DNA of 64,000 bases from MGBC163016 sp964518575. Lineage in GTDB: Bacteria > Actinomycetota > Coriobacteriia > Coriobacteriales > Eggerthellaceae. This document shows, one piece after another, positions 27,104 through 34,824 of the stretch (its first letter is position 1; every line of letters starts with the position of its first letter). The position numbers were made by a program, and so were the translations under genes. The notes under the pieces are model-generated. The model did not search any database. It was not told where the DNA came from and saw nothing but the letters and a program-made list of their open reading frames with translations. The DNA lies in the NCBI GenBank assembly GCA_964518575.1, contig CAZFGW010000006.1, forward strand, positions 1 to 64,000, read 5' to 3'.

Positions 27104-27571
27104 CTAAGCAGCCGACATTGCCTCAACGCTCCCGGAAAGCGAGAGCGCACCGGCAGCATCGGTGATCACGATATCGCCGGACATGTCCAAAAATGTCATA
27201 TCGGTGGGTGTGACCATGCCGATCGTTGCCGCTTCCTGTTTGATGCGCGTTGGATTGGAAAGGGTACTCTGCAACACTTCGAGCCTGCTCCCCTCATCCC
27301 GCGCCACGTCGATATCCCGATCGATCTGCTTCGCTTCAAGCGCCGCTGAAACCGTTGCAGAGCTGAGTGTGATTCGAACGACGCCGATGAGCGCAAACGC
27401 CATGATCATGGCAATGAGTGCTTTGGCGAACATGACGGCGGTATCGGATGCGCTGCGAACGCCCTGTTCACGCGCACCACCGGGAATCACCTCGATACGA
27501 GATGACCGCCGCTGCTCTCGATCGAGCTTATAGGCGGATGAGGTTCTATTGTAGGCTGCGTATGATGCCAC
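27104..27571 (-). CDS. ftsL: FtsL/DivIC-like septum protein
   Basis: Short bitopic divisome protein, 155 residues: a basic cytoplasmic tail, a transmembrane helix at about 49-70 (ALIAMIMAFALIGVVRI) and an extracellular coiled-coil (75-120, including RDIDVARDEGSRLEVLQSTL), ending in PTRIKQEAATIGMV. Sequence conservation in the family is low, so the call relies on topology and on the position between rsmH and ftsI. GTG start with GAGGA upstream. Confidence 0.82.
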   Translation of the reverse strand: MASYAAYNRTSSAYKLDREQRRSSRIEVIPGGAREQGVRSASDTAVMFAKALIAMIMAFALIGVVRITLSSATVSAALEAKQIDRDIDVARDEGSRLEVLQSTLSNPTRIKQEAATIGMVTPTDMTFLDMSGDIVITDAAGALSLSGSVEAMSAA

Positions 27572-27612
27572 CGTAAGTGTTCCTCGTTTCGTGCAAGCCC
27601 AAAAGCAATCGG

Positions 27613-28569
27613 TCAGATTTTCTGGGCGATCCTTAGCTTCGCGCTCCTCGAACGAGCATTCGCCTCGATCTCAGAGGGCGAAGGCACAATAGGTTTCTTC
27701 GTGATGATGTTGAGTATCGGCGTATTCCCACAGACACAGACGGGCAGATCGACCGGGCAGGTGCACCGGTTCGCAAACGATGCGAACACATCTTTCACGA
27801 TACGATCCTCTATCGAGTGATAGCTGATGACGCAGATCCGTCCTCCGGGCAGAAGCCAGCGGATAGCCGCTTCAAGCCCGCTTCGCAGCACGGCGGTCTC
27901 AGCGTTGACCTCCATTCTGAGCGCTTGGAAGGTACGCTTGGCGGGATGACCGCCCCGACGCCGTGCACTTGCAGGTATGGCAGCTTTGATGATGTCGACG
28001 AGCTGCGCACTGGTTTCGATGCTCTGCACCTCGCGCGCTTTCACGATGAACTCCGCGATGCGGCTTGCCCACTTCTCGTCCGAGTTAGTGCGGATGATCC
28101 GAGCGAGATCTGTTGCGTTTGTGGTGTTGATGATCTCTTGTGCGGTTATGGTTTGTTTACTCGGATTCATACGCATATCAAGAGGGGCGTCTTCTTTGAA
28201 TGTAAAGCCGCGCCGAGGGGTGTCGATCTGAAACGACGAGACGCCAAGATCGAACAGGATCGCATCTATGCCGGGAACCTCGGCTTGGACGAGCAATTCG
28301 TCAAGTTCGCCGAAATTCCCTGAGAGAAGCTTGATCTCGGGTCGCATATCGTCGGGAATCGATAAAAGCCTGGATCGTGCGCATTGGAGAGCCTCTTCAT
28401 CCTGATCGATGCCGATGAGCATCCCTGATGCCCCGAGCAGTTTCGCAGCTGCCTCGGAGTGCCCGGCGAAGCCGAGCGTGGCATCAACGAAGAGCGCGCC
28501 CGATGCCAGATCCAATCCCTGCATGCATTCAGTCAATAAGACTGGGATATGCCGATATTCATTTGTCAC
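27613..28569 (-). CDS. rsmH: 16S rRNA (cytosine-1402-N4)-methyltransferase
   Basis: SAM-dependent enzyme methylating N4 of C1402 in the ribosomal P site. N-terminal HIPVLLTECMQGLDL, SAM-binding FVDATLGFAGHSEAAAKLL (about 27-45), IGIDQDEEAL, ILFDLGVSSFQID (about 103-115), RGFTFKEDAPLDMRM and, late, VISYHSIEDRIVKDVF. 318 residues. GTG start; the Shine-Dalgarno is weak, and it follows mraZ by 20 bases. Confidence 0.96.
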   Translation of the reverse strand: MTNEYRHIPVLLTECMQGLDLASGALFVDATLGFAGHSEAAAKLLGASGMLIGIDQDEEALQCARSRLLSIPDDMRPEIKLLSGNFGELDELLVQAEVPGIDAILFDLGVSSFQIDTPRRGFTFKEDAPLDMRMNPSKQTITAQEIINTTNATDLARIIRTNSDEKWASRIAEFIVKAREVQSIETSAQLVDIIKAAIPASARRRGGHPAKRTFQALRMEVNAETAVLRSGLEAAIRWLLPGGRICVISYHSIEDRIVKDVFASFANRCTCPVDLPVCVCGNTPILNIITKKPIVPSPSEIEANARSRSAKLRIAQKI

Positions 28570-28589
28570 GGTGCCGCAGATGCCTGCTT

Positions 28590-29105
28590 CTATGAGCGCG
28601 CAGGTGAAACGCTCTTCGCTGCGTCCTTTTTGAAGAAGACGCTGAGATCCACTTCGTCCATTGCCTCATCGAATGCATCCGCATCCCAGATCTCGAAGTA
28701 ACCGGTATTGCCCACAAGAACAACATTCTTCTGGATACCGACCTCCTGACGGAACTTCGCATTGAGCATGATGCGTCCCGAAGAATCGACTTCGACGATG
28801 TCCGCACCGCGCTTCAAGCCCCGGCGGAGCTTGATATGCTCGGGGTCAGTGGCGTCATAGCCGCCAAAGCGGCTTTCGAACAATTGGTTCACCCACTGAT
28901 TGAAGCCTGCATCTTCGAAAACATACAGACAATTCCCCGTCATCGGGTCTTTCGTCACAACCAGATCCTTGGAAAGAACTTTGCGGAATTTTGCGGGGAG
29001 CGCGACACGACCCTTGGCATCTACTTTGAATCGAAACTCACCATAGAGATCGACCGTATCGTCAGTCGATTCTATGAGCTCCTCTTCTACGAGAGCCTTA
29101 GCCAT
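28590..29105 (-). CDS. mraZ: Transcriptional regulator MraZ
   Basis: AbrB-fold DNA-binding protein, usually a repressor of its own dcw operon. Two MraZ/SpoVT-like halves: YGEFRFKVDAKGRVALPAKFRKVL (about 21-44) and VEVDSSGRIMLNAKFRQEV (about 102-120), each with the D-x-K/S-G-R signature. About 171 residues, longer than the usual 145 through N- and C-terminal tails. ATG 29105 is chosen (MAKALVEEE). The upstream region carries MraZ-type repeats at 10-base spacing. Confidence 0.93.
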   Translation of the reverse strand: MAKALVEEELIESTDDTVDLYGEFRFKVDAKGRVALPAKFRKVLSKDLVVTKDPMTGNCLYVFEDAGFNQWVNQLFESRFGGYDATDPEHIKLRRGLKRGADIVEVDSSGRIMLNAKFRQEVGIQKNVVLVGNTGYFEIWDADAFDEAMDEVDLSVFFKKDAAKSVSPARS

Positions 29106-29193
29106 GTGCCCCGTCCCCATTCTGCGTTTGTGTGTTTTGTGGTGTGTGTTTATGGTGCGTTTCAAAACCCACAAAGCTCTTCCTTGTCACTGC

Positions 29194-29222
29194 ATATTAT
29201 GCCACTTCGCCCCACTTTGCAA
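29194..29222 (-). promoter_or_regulatory. mraZ (dcw operon) promoter
   Basis: Minus-strand TTGCAA (29217-29222), 17-base spacer, TAATAT (29194-29199). It predicts transcription starting near 29187 and a leader of about 80 bases to ATG 29105. The spacer is occupied by MraZ boxes. Confidence 0.7.
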
Positions 29223-29247
29223 CACTTCGTGACCCTTTCCCGCACTG
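29203..29247 (-). promoter_or_regulatory. MraZ operator: GTG repeats at exact 10-base spacing
   Basis: Read on the minus strand, AGTGCGGGAA, AGGGTCACGA, AGTGTTGCAA, AGTGGGGCGA and AGTGGCATAA follow each other without gaps. GTG cores end at 29203, 29213, 29223 and 29243; the second unit (29233) is degenerate. Known MraZ boxes are direct repeats of GTGG-type words with a 10-base period, so this is the expected autoregulatory operator overlapping the -35/-10 region. Confidence 0.8.
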
Positions 29248-29312
29248 ATAACCCACAGTTTTCACGCCTTTAGAACGCGAAAACAAAAACTTCTGTTCGC
29301 CTTTTTGCAGAG

Positions 29313-29346
29313 GGAAAAAGAAGGGCATACAAGATGTTGTATGCCC
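29313..29346 (-). terminator. Intrinsic terminator after the phosphoglycerol-transferase-like gene
   Basis: Perfect ten-base-pair stem: GGGCATACAA (29323-29332) with TTGTATGCCC (29337-29346), four-base loop. On the minus strand it is followed by TTCTTTTT. Confidence 0.85.
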
Positions 29347-29453
29347 GAGCGTTTCGTTACCTATATGTAATGTCTCAGAAAAAGTTATGGGTAAATTGTG
29401 ATTTCGGCGCAATTTTTCGTCGAAAGAACGCGCGCGGAAGTTACCAAGGAAAA

Positions 29454-31580
29454 CTACCGGTGAGGAATCGGAATGACGTTGCCTGTTTTGCTCCACGATT
29501 CCCAGTCGAGCACATCGCCGTCGATCTTGAACTCGGTCCAGTCCGTGTCGTCGTGGAAGTCGGTTGAGGTATGCCAATACCTGCGCTCGCGCTCCCCCGG
29601 CTTAATGTCGAACACCGTGGGACCAATTTCATCCGGCGTGGCTCCGAGGGCTGCCATAACGGTATTAGGAACATCCTCATGCCCGGTGGGTACGGTGGAG
29701 AATACGATCGGCAGCTTGGCCTCAGCGGGTGTTTGCGGCGGCTTCACAAGCAAAAGTGCCGAAGTGGGCTCATCCACCCCCGAGGGTGCATTTTGCCAAT
29801 TGCCATGATCTGCCGTGATAATAATGAATGACGAGTCGTAAATGCCAAGTTCCTTCATCTGCCGCAGGTAGTCTTCCACGATTGCCAAGGAACCCCGCGC
29901 CTGCTCCTCAAGCGAGGTGGGCGCGCCCGTCAAATAGCCCTCTGCGTTGATCGTGTAGGGCTTATGCGGTCCCATCATATGGATGAACCTGAAGCTCTTA
30001 TCCTCGTCGTTGAGCGCAAGCTTCTGTTCGCGAAGGTCGCGTGCGAACCGTGCGTCATCGATCGTGTAGGGCAACGACGACGCATCCCCGTTCTGAGCAA
30101 GCGCCGCATTCAAGTCATCAGTCGTGAACCAGAAAAGCGGCTTCAAGACCCAGGGCATATCGCGGTACAGCGCCATCTTGTCCAGTTCGAAAAGCATCTT
30201 GCATGCATCAATGGGCACTGCTCCCAGATGGATATTTTCCGTATAGGGAGCGACATTCACGATGTCAGAACCCATGCTGTCCGAATAAACGCCTGTGGTG
30301 AATCCGTTTGCCTGCGCCTCTTTCAAAAGCTTGTTCTCATCGAACCACCCCCGCGTGAACCCGGGGAAGTCATCAGCGGGCGTGGGCGCTTTGCCGGTCA
30401 GCAGATAGGGAACCGCATACCGGGTAGGAACCATCTTCGGAGCAGAGTCCATATAGCAGGTGAACCCCGTGAATTCAGAAAGCGCCTCGGGGTCGGTTTC
30501 AAGGACTCCCTTCAAGTAGCGCACGTCATAGGTGTCCAAAACGAATTCGACAACGTTCTCATGTTCGGAAAGCGTATAGAGCCCCTCGCGTGTAGCCACT
30601 GCCCCATCGCGATGGAAATTCTCGACCACATTTCTACTCGTAGCCACACCCACAAGTCCCGCAACCTGCACGACGAGAAGCGCCACGCATACGATCGATC
30701 CCGCCACGCGGCTCACACGCACCTGGCGCCACGCAAGCACGTTCACGAAAACGATGACACCCACCCACACGAGTGCGCTTATAAGCGTGATCGGAAGATG
30801 TTCGGACAACAGGATCGACGTGCCATCAGCCACGGGAAGGTCGCCGTTCATGAACAAACTTTGGATGTAGCAGCACACGCCGATACCGACAAGCGTGGCA
30901 AGCAGGACATCGAATGCCGTGCCTTTGAGAAAGCTTGCAGCAAAGGCAGCGATGAGCGTGAAAAGAACTGCGGCAATAAGGACGATAGGCAACACGTCGA
31001 AGAATCCGAAGAGCAACCCCGCCTTCGTCTGCCCCACGACCTCAAGCGGTGCAACCACAAAAAGCGTAAAGGTCAAGAAACCGCAGACCAAAAGTGCACG
31101 GACAAAGCGCCCTTTACGCGTGAGCTTCTTGGGCGCTTCGAGTTCGGCAAGCTCCGCCTTGACCGCACGTGCGTGCTCGTCAGCAGCTTGCATGAGCGAT
31201 TGCCTCTGCGCGTCATTCCCATCAATGCGCCGAACGCTCGCTTCTTTGATCTTGCCCGCATCCGCGTCGATATGCAAAAGCCGCATGAGAACGCGCCGGG
31301 TACGCCGAAACACGACCCCCAGTACCGCGCTCAAGGCAACAGCAACGCCCGCAAGCGCCTGGATGGTGTAGGTCATGACCGATGGATCGACGTAGGCAAA
31401 CGCCACTGTCGGCAGTCCCATCACCGCTACCGCGGCGAAGATGAGCGCACAAACAGCATCGAAAAGCGCAAGGACCCTGATGCTCCGACGTCGTTGTACG
31501 CAGACCTTTCCTGTATGCACGGAAGTTGAAAGGTATACGCTTGCAGAGGCGGCAGGCATCAGATGCTTATCGGTTCTCAT
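29454..31580 (-). CDS. Membrane-anchored alkaline-phosphatase-fold phosphoglycerol transferase-like protein
   Basis: 708 residues. N-terminal half: about six transmembrane segments (about 40-85, 160-180, 190-225, 230-250, 265-285, 295-320). C-terminal half (about 340-690) is an extracytoplasmic sulfatase/LtaS-type domain: VEFVLDTYD with a metal-binding Asp, MVPTRYAVPYLLTG where the Thr could be the nucleophile, HMMGPHKPY, and IITADHGNW with metal-binding Asp-His. LtaS/OpgB relatives transfer glycerophosphate from phosphatidylglycerol; sulfatases and ethanolamine-phosphate transferases are alternatives. It overlaps the end of the upstream YidC-TagF fusion gene by 14 bases, so the two are surely co-expressed. 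Confidence 0.75.
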   Translation of the reverse strand: MRTDKHLMPAASASVYLSTSVHTGKVCVQRRRSIRVLALFDAVCALIFAAVAVMGLPTVAFAYVDPSVMTYTIQALAGVAVALSAVLGVVFRRTRRVLMRLLHIDADAGKIKEASVRRIDGNDAQRQSLMQAADEHARAVKAELAELEAPKKLTRKGRFVRALLVCGFLTFTLFVVAPLEVVGQTKAGLLFGFFDVLPIVLIAAVLFTLIAAFAASFLKGTAFDVLLATLVGIGVCCYIQSLFMNGDLPVADGTSILLSEHLPITLISALVWVGVIVFVNVLAWRQVRVSRVAGSIVCVALLVVQVAGLVGVATSRNVVENFHRDGAVATREGLYTLSEHENVVEFVLDTYDVRYLKGVLETDPEALSEFTGFTCYMDSAPKMVPTRYAVPYLLTGKAPTPADDFPGFTRGWFDENKLLKEAQANGFTTGVYSDSMGSDIVNVAPYTENIHLGAVPIDACKMLFELDKMALYRDMPWVLKPLFWFTTDDLNAALAQNGDASSLPYTIDDARFARDLREQKLALNDEDKSFRFIHMMGPHKPYTINAEGYLTGAPTSLEEQARGSLAIVEDYLRQMKELGIYDSSFIIITADHGNWQNAPSGVDEPTSALLLVKPPQTPAEAKLPIVFSTVPTGHEDVPNTVMAALGATPDEIGPTVFDIKPGERERRYWHTSTDFHDDTDWTEFKIDGDVLDWESWSKTGNVIPIPHR

Positions 31581-33489
31581 CGTGCACCTCCGCGCTCATG
31601 CGCTGTTTCGCGAGAATTGTTTCGAGCAAATACTCTCCCGCGGCATCTCCCCCGCCCCCGAGATTGAACACGAAGCCATCGCGGATATCCTTGATGCGCT
31701 CTTTCCAGCTCTCCTTTTCGGAAAGCATCCGTGCAACCGTATCGGCGAACTGATCGATCTCGGTTTTCGCAAGCGACTTTCCCACGCGGTTACGCAGCGA
31801 GATATCCGTCGAGTCGATACCGAAATCGCGCCAATGGGGATTGCGCACCTTCGGTTGCGTGTCGATGAAGACCGCGGGGCGCAGCGTCGTGAAACAGAAC
31901 TCGCAAATGACACTCGACCAGTCGGTCACGATCACATCGGCGCAGAGTATCGTGTCGTTCGAGCTGAAGTCATGCTCGAAGACGAGCTCATCCTCATCAA
32001 CGTGCGCAAACCGTGCCTTTAAGGCATCCCAGCGCGCGGGGTAACGCTTGGTATATTCGGGATGCGGACGGATGATGATCCGATATCCCTTCCCGAGCAA
32101 TGATGTGATCATGTCATCAACGCAGCTATCGAGCAGGTTATCCTCCTGCCAACTGGGTGCAAAGAGGATATTCGGCTTGTCTTTCCCCTTTTCAATCTCT
32201 TCTTTGCGAACCTCATAGTCGGCAATGTCGCGGTCAAGGAGGTCATAGCCGCAGGCAACGAGGTTCTTCGCCTTGATCTTGCGCATCTTCTCGATCTTGC
32301 GCATCTCGGAGATCTGATGCGGACCGGTGCACAAAAGCGTATCGTAGTTGTCATATTCACCCACCGTGGATGTCATATCCATAGAGGTCATGTGGTGGAA
32401 CATGTAGACGTATTCGATATCCTTTTTCACATACGAGCGCTTGATATAGAAGTTATCAAGATCCCCGAGCGTGGTCACCACAACATCGGCATCCATCTTC
32501 ATCATGAGCGTGATAGCTTTCTTCTCCCCCACGAAATAGGGGAAGATGCGCGGGTGCGTCTTCGCAAGCTCGAAGATCTGGTCGTTCGGATCGTTGGTGA
32601 TGTAGTGGATGGGCGTGTCGGAATGCTCAAGCAGGTATTCGACCGCGCCGCGGAAATACTTGTAGAACCCGCTGCCCTCGGAATAAAACGCGATGTGCTT
32701 GTCGGTCACGTTGAAGAAGCGCTTGAAGTCGGCTTTCTCGCGTTTGCGAAGCGGGTCTTTCTGATACCACTTCGGGCGGTTCGCCGAAAGGGCATTGAGC
32801 CCCGCAAGCTCCTGCTTGCTTGCCTCAAGGTCCTCCTTGTCGATCATCTTCTTCGGATTGATGATGATATTGCACAGGACCTGGACGAGGATGGAGAGCA
32901 AATTCGAGCAGATCCAGTAGAACGCCATTCCGGTTGCCACGAACATGCCGAGCACAAACGATAGTCCGATGGACAGCCCATTGGTGGAATTCTTCTCGGC
33001 GCGCGACTGCTCACGCTGAAGCGGGTTGATGTGGTTTTGCGCACACCCCATCACCACCGCGGAAAGTCCCGCCAGAAACGGCATGATCCAGCTGATCCCG
33101 CCGTTCTCAACGGGAATGAGACCGAGAAACTCCGTCCCCGGTGCGCCGCCGTCGGTGATCCGGTGGATCACGTCAACAAGCCCGAACAGAATAATGATCT
33201 GGATAGCAAGGGGGATCAAGCTGAGCATCGGATGGTAGTGCTTCTCTTTATAGAGCGCCGTCTGCTTCTCCCCGATCGTTTCCGCATCGCCAAAGTACTT
33301 CACCTTGATCCGGTTCAGATCGGGCATCAGCTGCACCATGACGATGGAGTTCTTCTGAACCCACAGCGACATGGGCATGAGGATGACCTTGACCACAATG
33401 GTAAAAAGCAGAATGGCCACCCACCAATTATGGGAGATGGCATAGCACGGATCGACGATGAGCGATAAAACGTCAGCTAGGAATTCCAT
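31567..33489 (-). CDS. YidC/Oxa1 domain fused to CDP-glycerol glycerophosphotransferase (TagF-like)
   Basis: Single 640-residue frame with two unrelated domains. Residues about 1-215 are YidC/Oxa1: NWWVAILLFTIVVKVILMPM (21-40), ALYKEKHYHPMLSLIPLAIQ (78-97), and further membrane segments at about 131-150 and 173-210; Lys34 takes the place of the groove Arg. Residues about 260-625 resemble TagF/TarF: HH at 365-366 where the family has its WHG motif, RPHPEY (474-479) and VTDWSSVICEF (521-531). TagF enzymes polymerise or prime glycerophosphate from CDP-glycerol at the cytoplasmic face. I know of no description of this fusion. The ATG lacks a near Shine-Dalgarno; a promoter -10 nearly abuts it. 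Confidence 0.85.
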   Translation of the reverse strand: MEFLADVLSLIVDPCYAISHNWWVAILLFTIVVKVILMPMSLWVQKNSIVMVQLMPDLNRIKVKYFGDAETIGEKQTALYKEKHYHPMLSLIPLAIQIIILFGLVDVIHRITDGGAPGTEFLGLIPVENGGISWIMPFLAGLSAVVMGCAQNHINPLQREQSRAEKNSTNGLSIGLSFVLGMFVATGMAFYWICSNLLSILVQVLCNIIINPKKMIDKEDLEASKQELAGLNALSANRPKWYQKDPLRKREKADFKRFFNVTDKHIAFYSEGSGFYKYFRGAVEYLLEHSDTPIHYITNDPNDQIFELAKTHPRIFPYFVGEKKAITLMMKMDADVVVTTLGDLDNFYIKRSYVKKDIEYVYMFHHMTSMDMTSTVGEYDNYDTLLCTGPHQISEMRKIEKMRKIKAKNLVACGYDLLDRDIADYEVRKEEIEKGKDKPNILFAPSWQEDNLLDSCVDDMITSLLGKGYRIIIRPHPEYTKRYPARWDALKARFAHVDEDELVFEHDFSSNDTILCADVIVTDWSSVICEFCFTTLRPAVFIDTQPKVRNPHWRDFGIDSTDISLRNRVGKSLAKTEIDQFADTVARMLSEKESWKERIKDIRDGFVFNLGGGGDAAGEYLLETILAKQRMSAEVHDENR

Positions 33490-33497
33490 AGATACAA

Positions 33498-33525
33498 ACT
33501 ATAGTCCTTTTAATGCACGCTGCAA
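33498..33525 (-). promoter_or_regulatory. Candidate promoter for the YidC-TagF fusion, possibly leaderless
   Basis: Minus-strand TTGCAG (33520-33525), 16-base spacer, TATAGT (33498-33503). The -10 ends nine bases before the fusion's ATG (33489) and the -35 lies in the last codons of hydA, so a transcript from here would start almost at the AUG. AAAAGGA is 14 bases from the ATG, too far for a normal ribosome site. Confidence 0.45.
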
Positions 33526-34799
33526 GATAAACAAGGATCATATGCACGCACAAGTTTTTCAATCTCGCCCTCGATTTCCTGAGAGTTCATGCCACGATCA
33601 ACCAAAAGCTGTGCGAGCGCGCGCATGTCAGCTTGCATATTCGCGATATTTTGCGACGTGGGCGTGATGATAGAGGCGTGCTCGATCTTACCCGCGCCAT
33701 CGATATCAAGCACATGGAAAAGCACACCGCGGGGAGCTTCGCTGAGACCAACGCCCCGCCCCGCTTTTACGTCGAAGGCAACGGGCTTAGAACTTCCCCC
33801 GAAATCAGCGTCAGCTAAGTTGCGGCAAAGCTCTGCGCATCGAACGAGCGCATCAACGATCTCCACCGCCTGGGCGATATTGTTCGCGAACGGGTTCAGC
33901 TCCGGAGGGCGGAGCCCTGCTTTCGCCGCGGCGAACCGCGCCGGCTCACTTAAGGCATCCCATGAGGCGTTGATGCGGGCAAGCGCGCTTGCCATGTAGG
34001 TTCGCTTGCTTTGGCGCACGCGTGAGAAGAGCGCAGCGGAGTGATCGACGGGATATTCTTCGATATATTCATCCAAGTCATCCGCACAAAACTCAAGGTC
34101 CTCGACCACAAAGCGCGCCTTTGACGAGCCGATGACGGGATATGCATCCGGCTTCACCATGGCGAGCAGGTCACCCTCAGTGGCAAAGTCGATGACGGAG
34201 AAGTCGTTGAACAAATCCACGGTCGACAGCGCAAATTCGATATGCGATTCGAGCTCGTCAGCAAGGGCGCGGTATGCCGCAGAGGAAATCTCGTCGGTGA
34301 ACCCGCCCACGACCGCTGTGATGGGATGGATCGATCGCCCTCCGATGAGCGTGCAAAGCTTGTTGCCCATCGCCTTGAGCCCGAGTGCACCCTCGTACAG
34401 CTCCCGATTCGAGTTCGCGAGAGGGAAAACGCTCGTATGACCCAAAAAGTCAGGAGCGGCGAAAACGAACAAGTGCGTTGCATGGTTTTGCAGAAACGAT
34501 CCGTAGACTAAAAGCTCGCGCAGCGCATCCGTGCGCGCGGAGACCTCAATGCCGAAGCACCGCTCGATAGCAACGATATCGGTCACCGTGTGGCTTGCCG
34601 AACAAATACCACACACACGCGACGAAATGTAGGGAACCTCATAGTAAGGTCTGCCCACCACCATGGATTCGAATAGCCGTGCAGCCTCGGTGACGACGAA
34701 CTTGCAATCCTTGACCTCGCCGTCTTCGATCACGAGATGGATATCCCCGTGACCTTCGATACGGGCAACGTGATCTACCTGGATCTGGGCTTTTGCCAT
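33510..34799 (-). CDS. hydA: Group 3b [NiFe] hydrogenase large (alpha) subunit
   Basis: Catalytic subunit of a cytoplasmic NAD(P)-linked hydrogenase. About 429 residues. Ni-Fe ligands: RVCGICSASHT (N-terminal CxxC, about 61-71) and the C-terminal DPCLSCSVH. VARIEGHGDIHL opens the protein. The frame stops directly after the final His, so the peptide normally removed by a maturation protease is absent. ATG 34799 follows GAGGAAGG; the upstream part of the open frame is the antisense-free overlap with hydD and is not coding. Fourth gene of hydB-hydG-hydD-hydA. Confidence 0.92.
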   Translation of the reverse strand: MAKAQIQVDHVARIEGHGDIHLVIEDGEVKDCKFVVTEAARLFESMVVGRPYYEVPYISSRVCGICSASHTVTDIVAIERCFGIEVSARTDALRELLVYGSFLQNHATHLFVFAAPDFLGHTSVFPLANSNRELYEGALGLKAMGNKLCTLIGGRSIHPITAVVGGFTDEISSAAYRALADELESHIEFALSTVDLFNDFSVIDFATEGDLLAMVKPDAYPVIGSSKARFVVEDLEFCADDLDEYIEEYPVDHSAALFSRVRQSKRTYMASALARINASWDALSEPARFAAAKAGLRPPELNPFANNIAQAVEIVDALVRCAELCRNLADADFGGSSKPVAFDVKAGRGVGLSEAPRGVLFHVLDIDGAGKIEHASIITPTSQNIANMQADMRALAQLLVDRGMNSQEIEGEIEKLVRAYDPCLSCSVH

Positions 34800-34824
34800 C
34801 TGAAGCGCCTTCCTCAACCCGGTG

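Noticed and set aside
26023..27165. Plus-strand open frame of 380 codons opposite ftsI
   Set aside because: No motif; the minus-strand gene has the full SxxK, SxN and KTS set.
29964..31529. Plus-strand open frame of 521 codons opposite the phosphoglycerol-transferase-like gene
   Set aside because: Its translation is rich in Arg, His and Cys with no family motif, typical of the shadow of a GC-rich gene. The minus-strand frame has clear membrane segments and TADHG.
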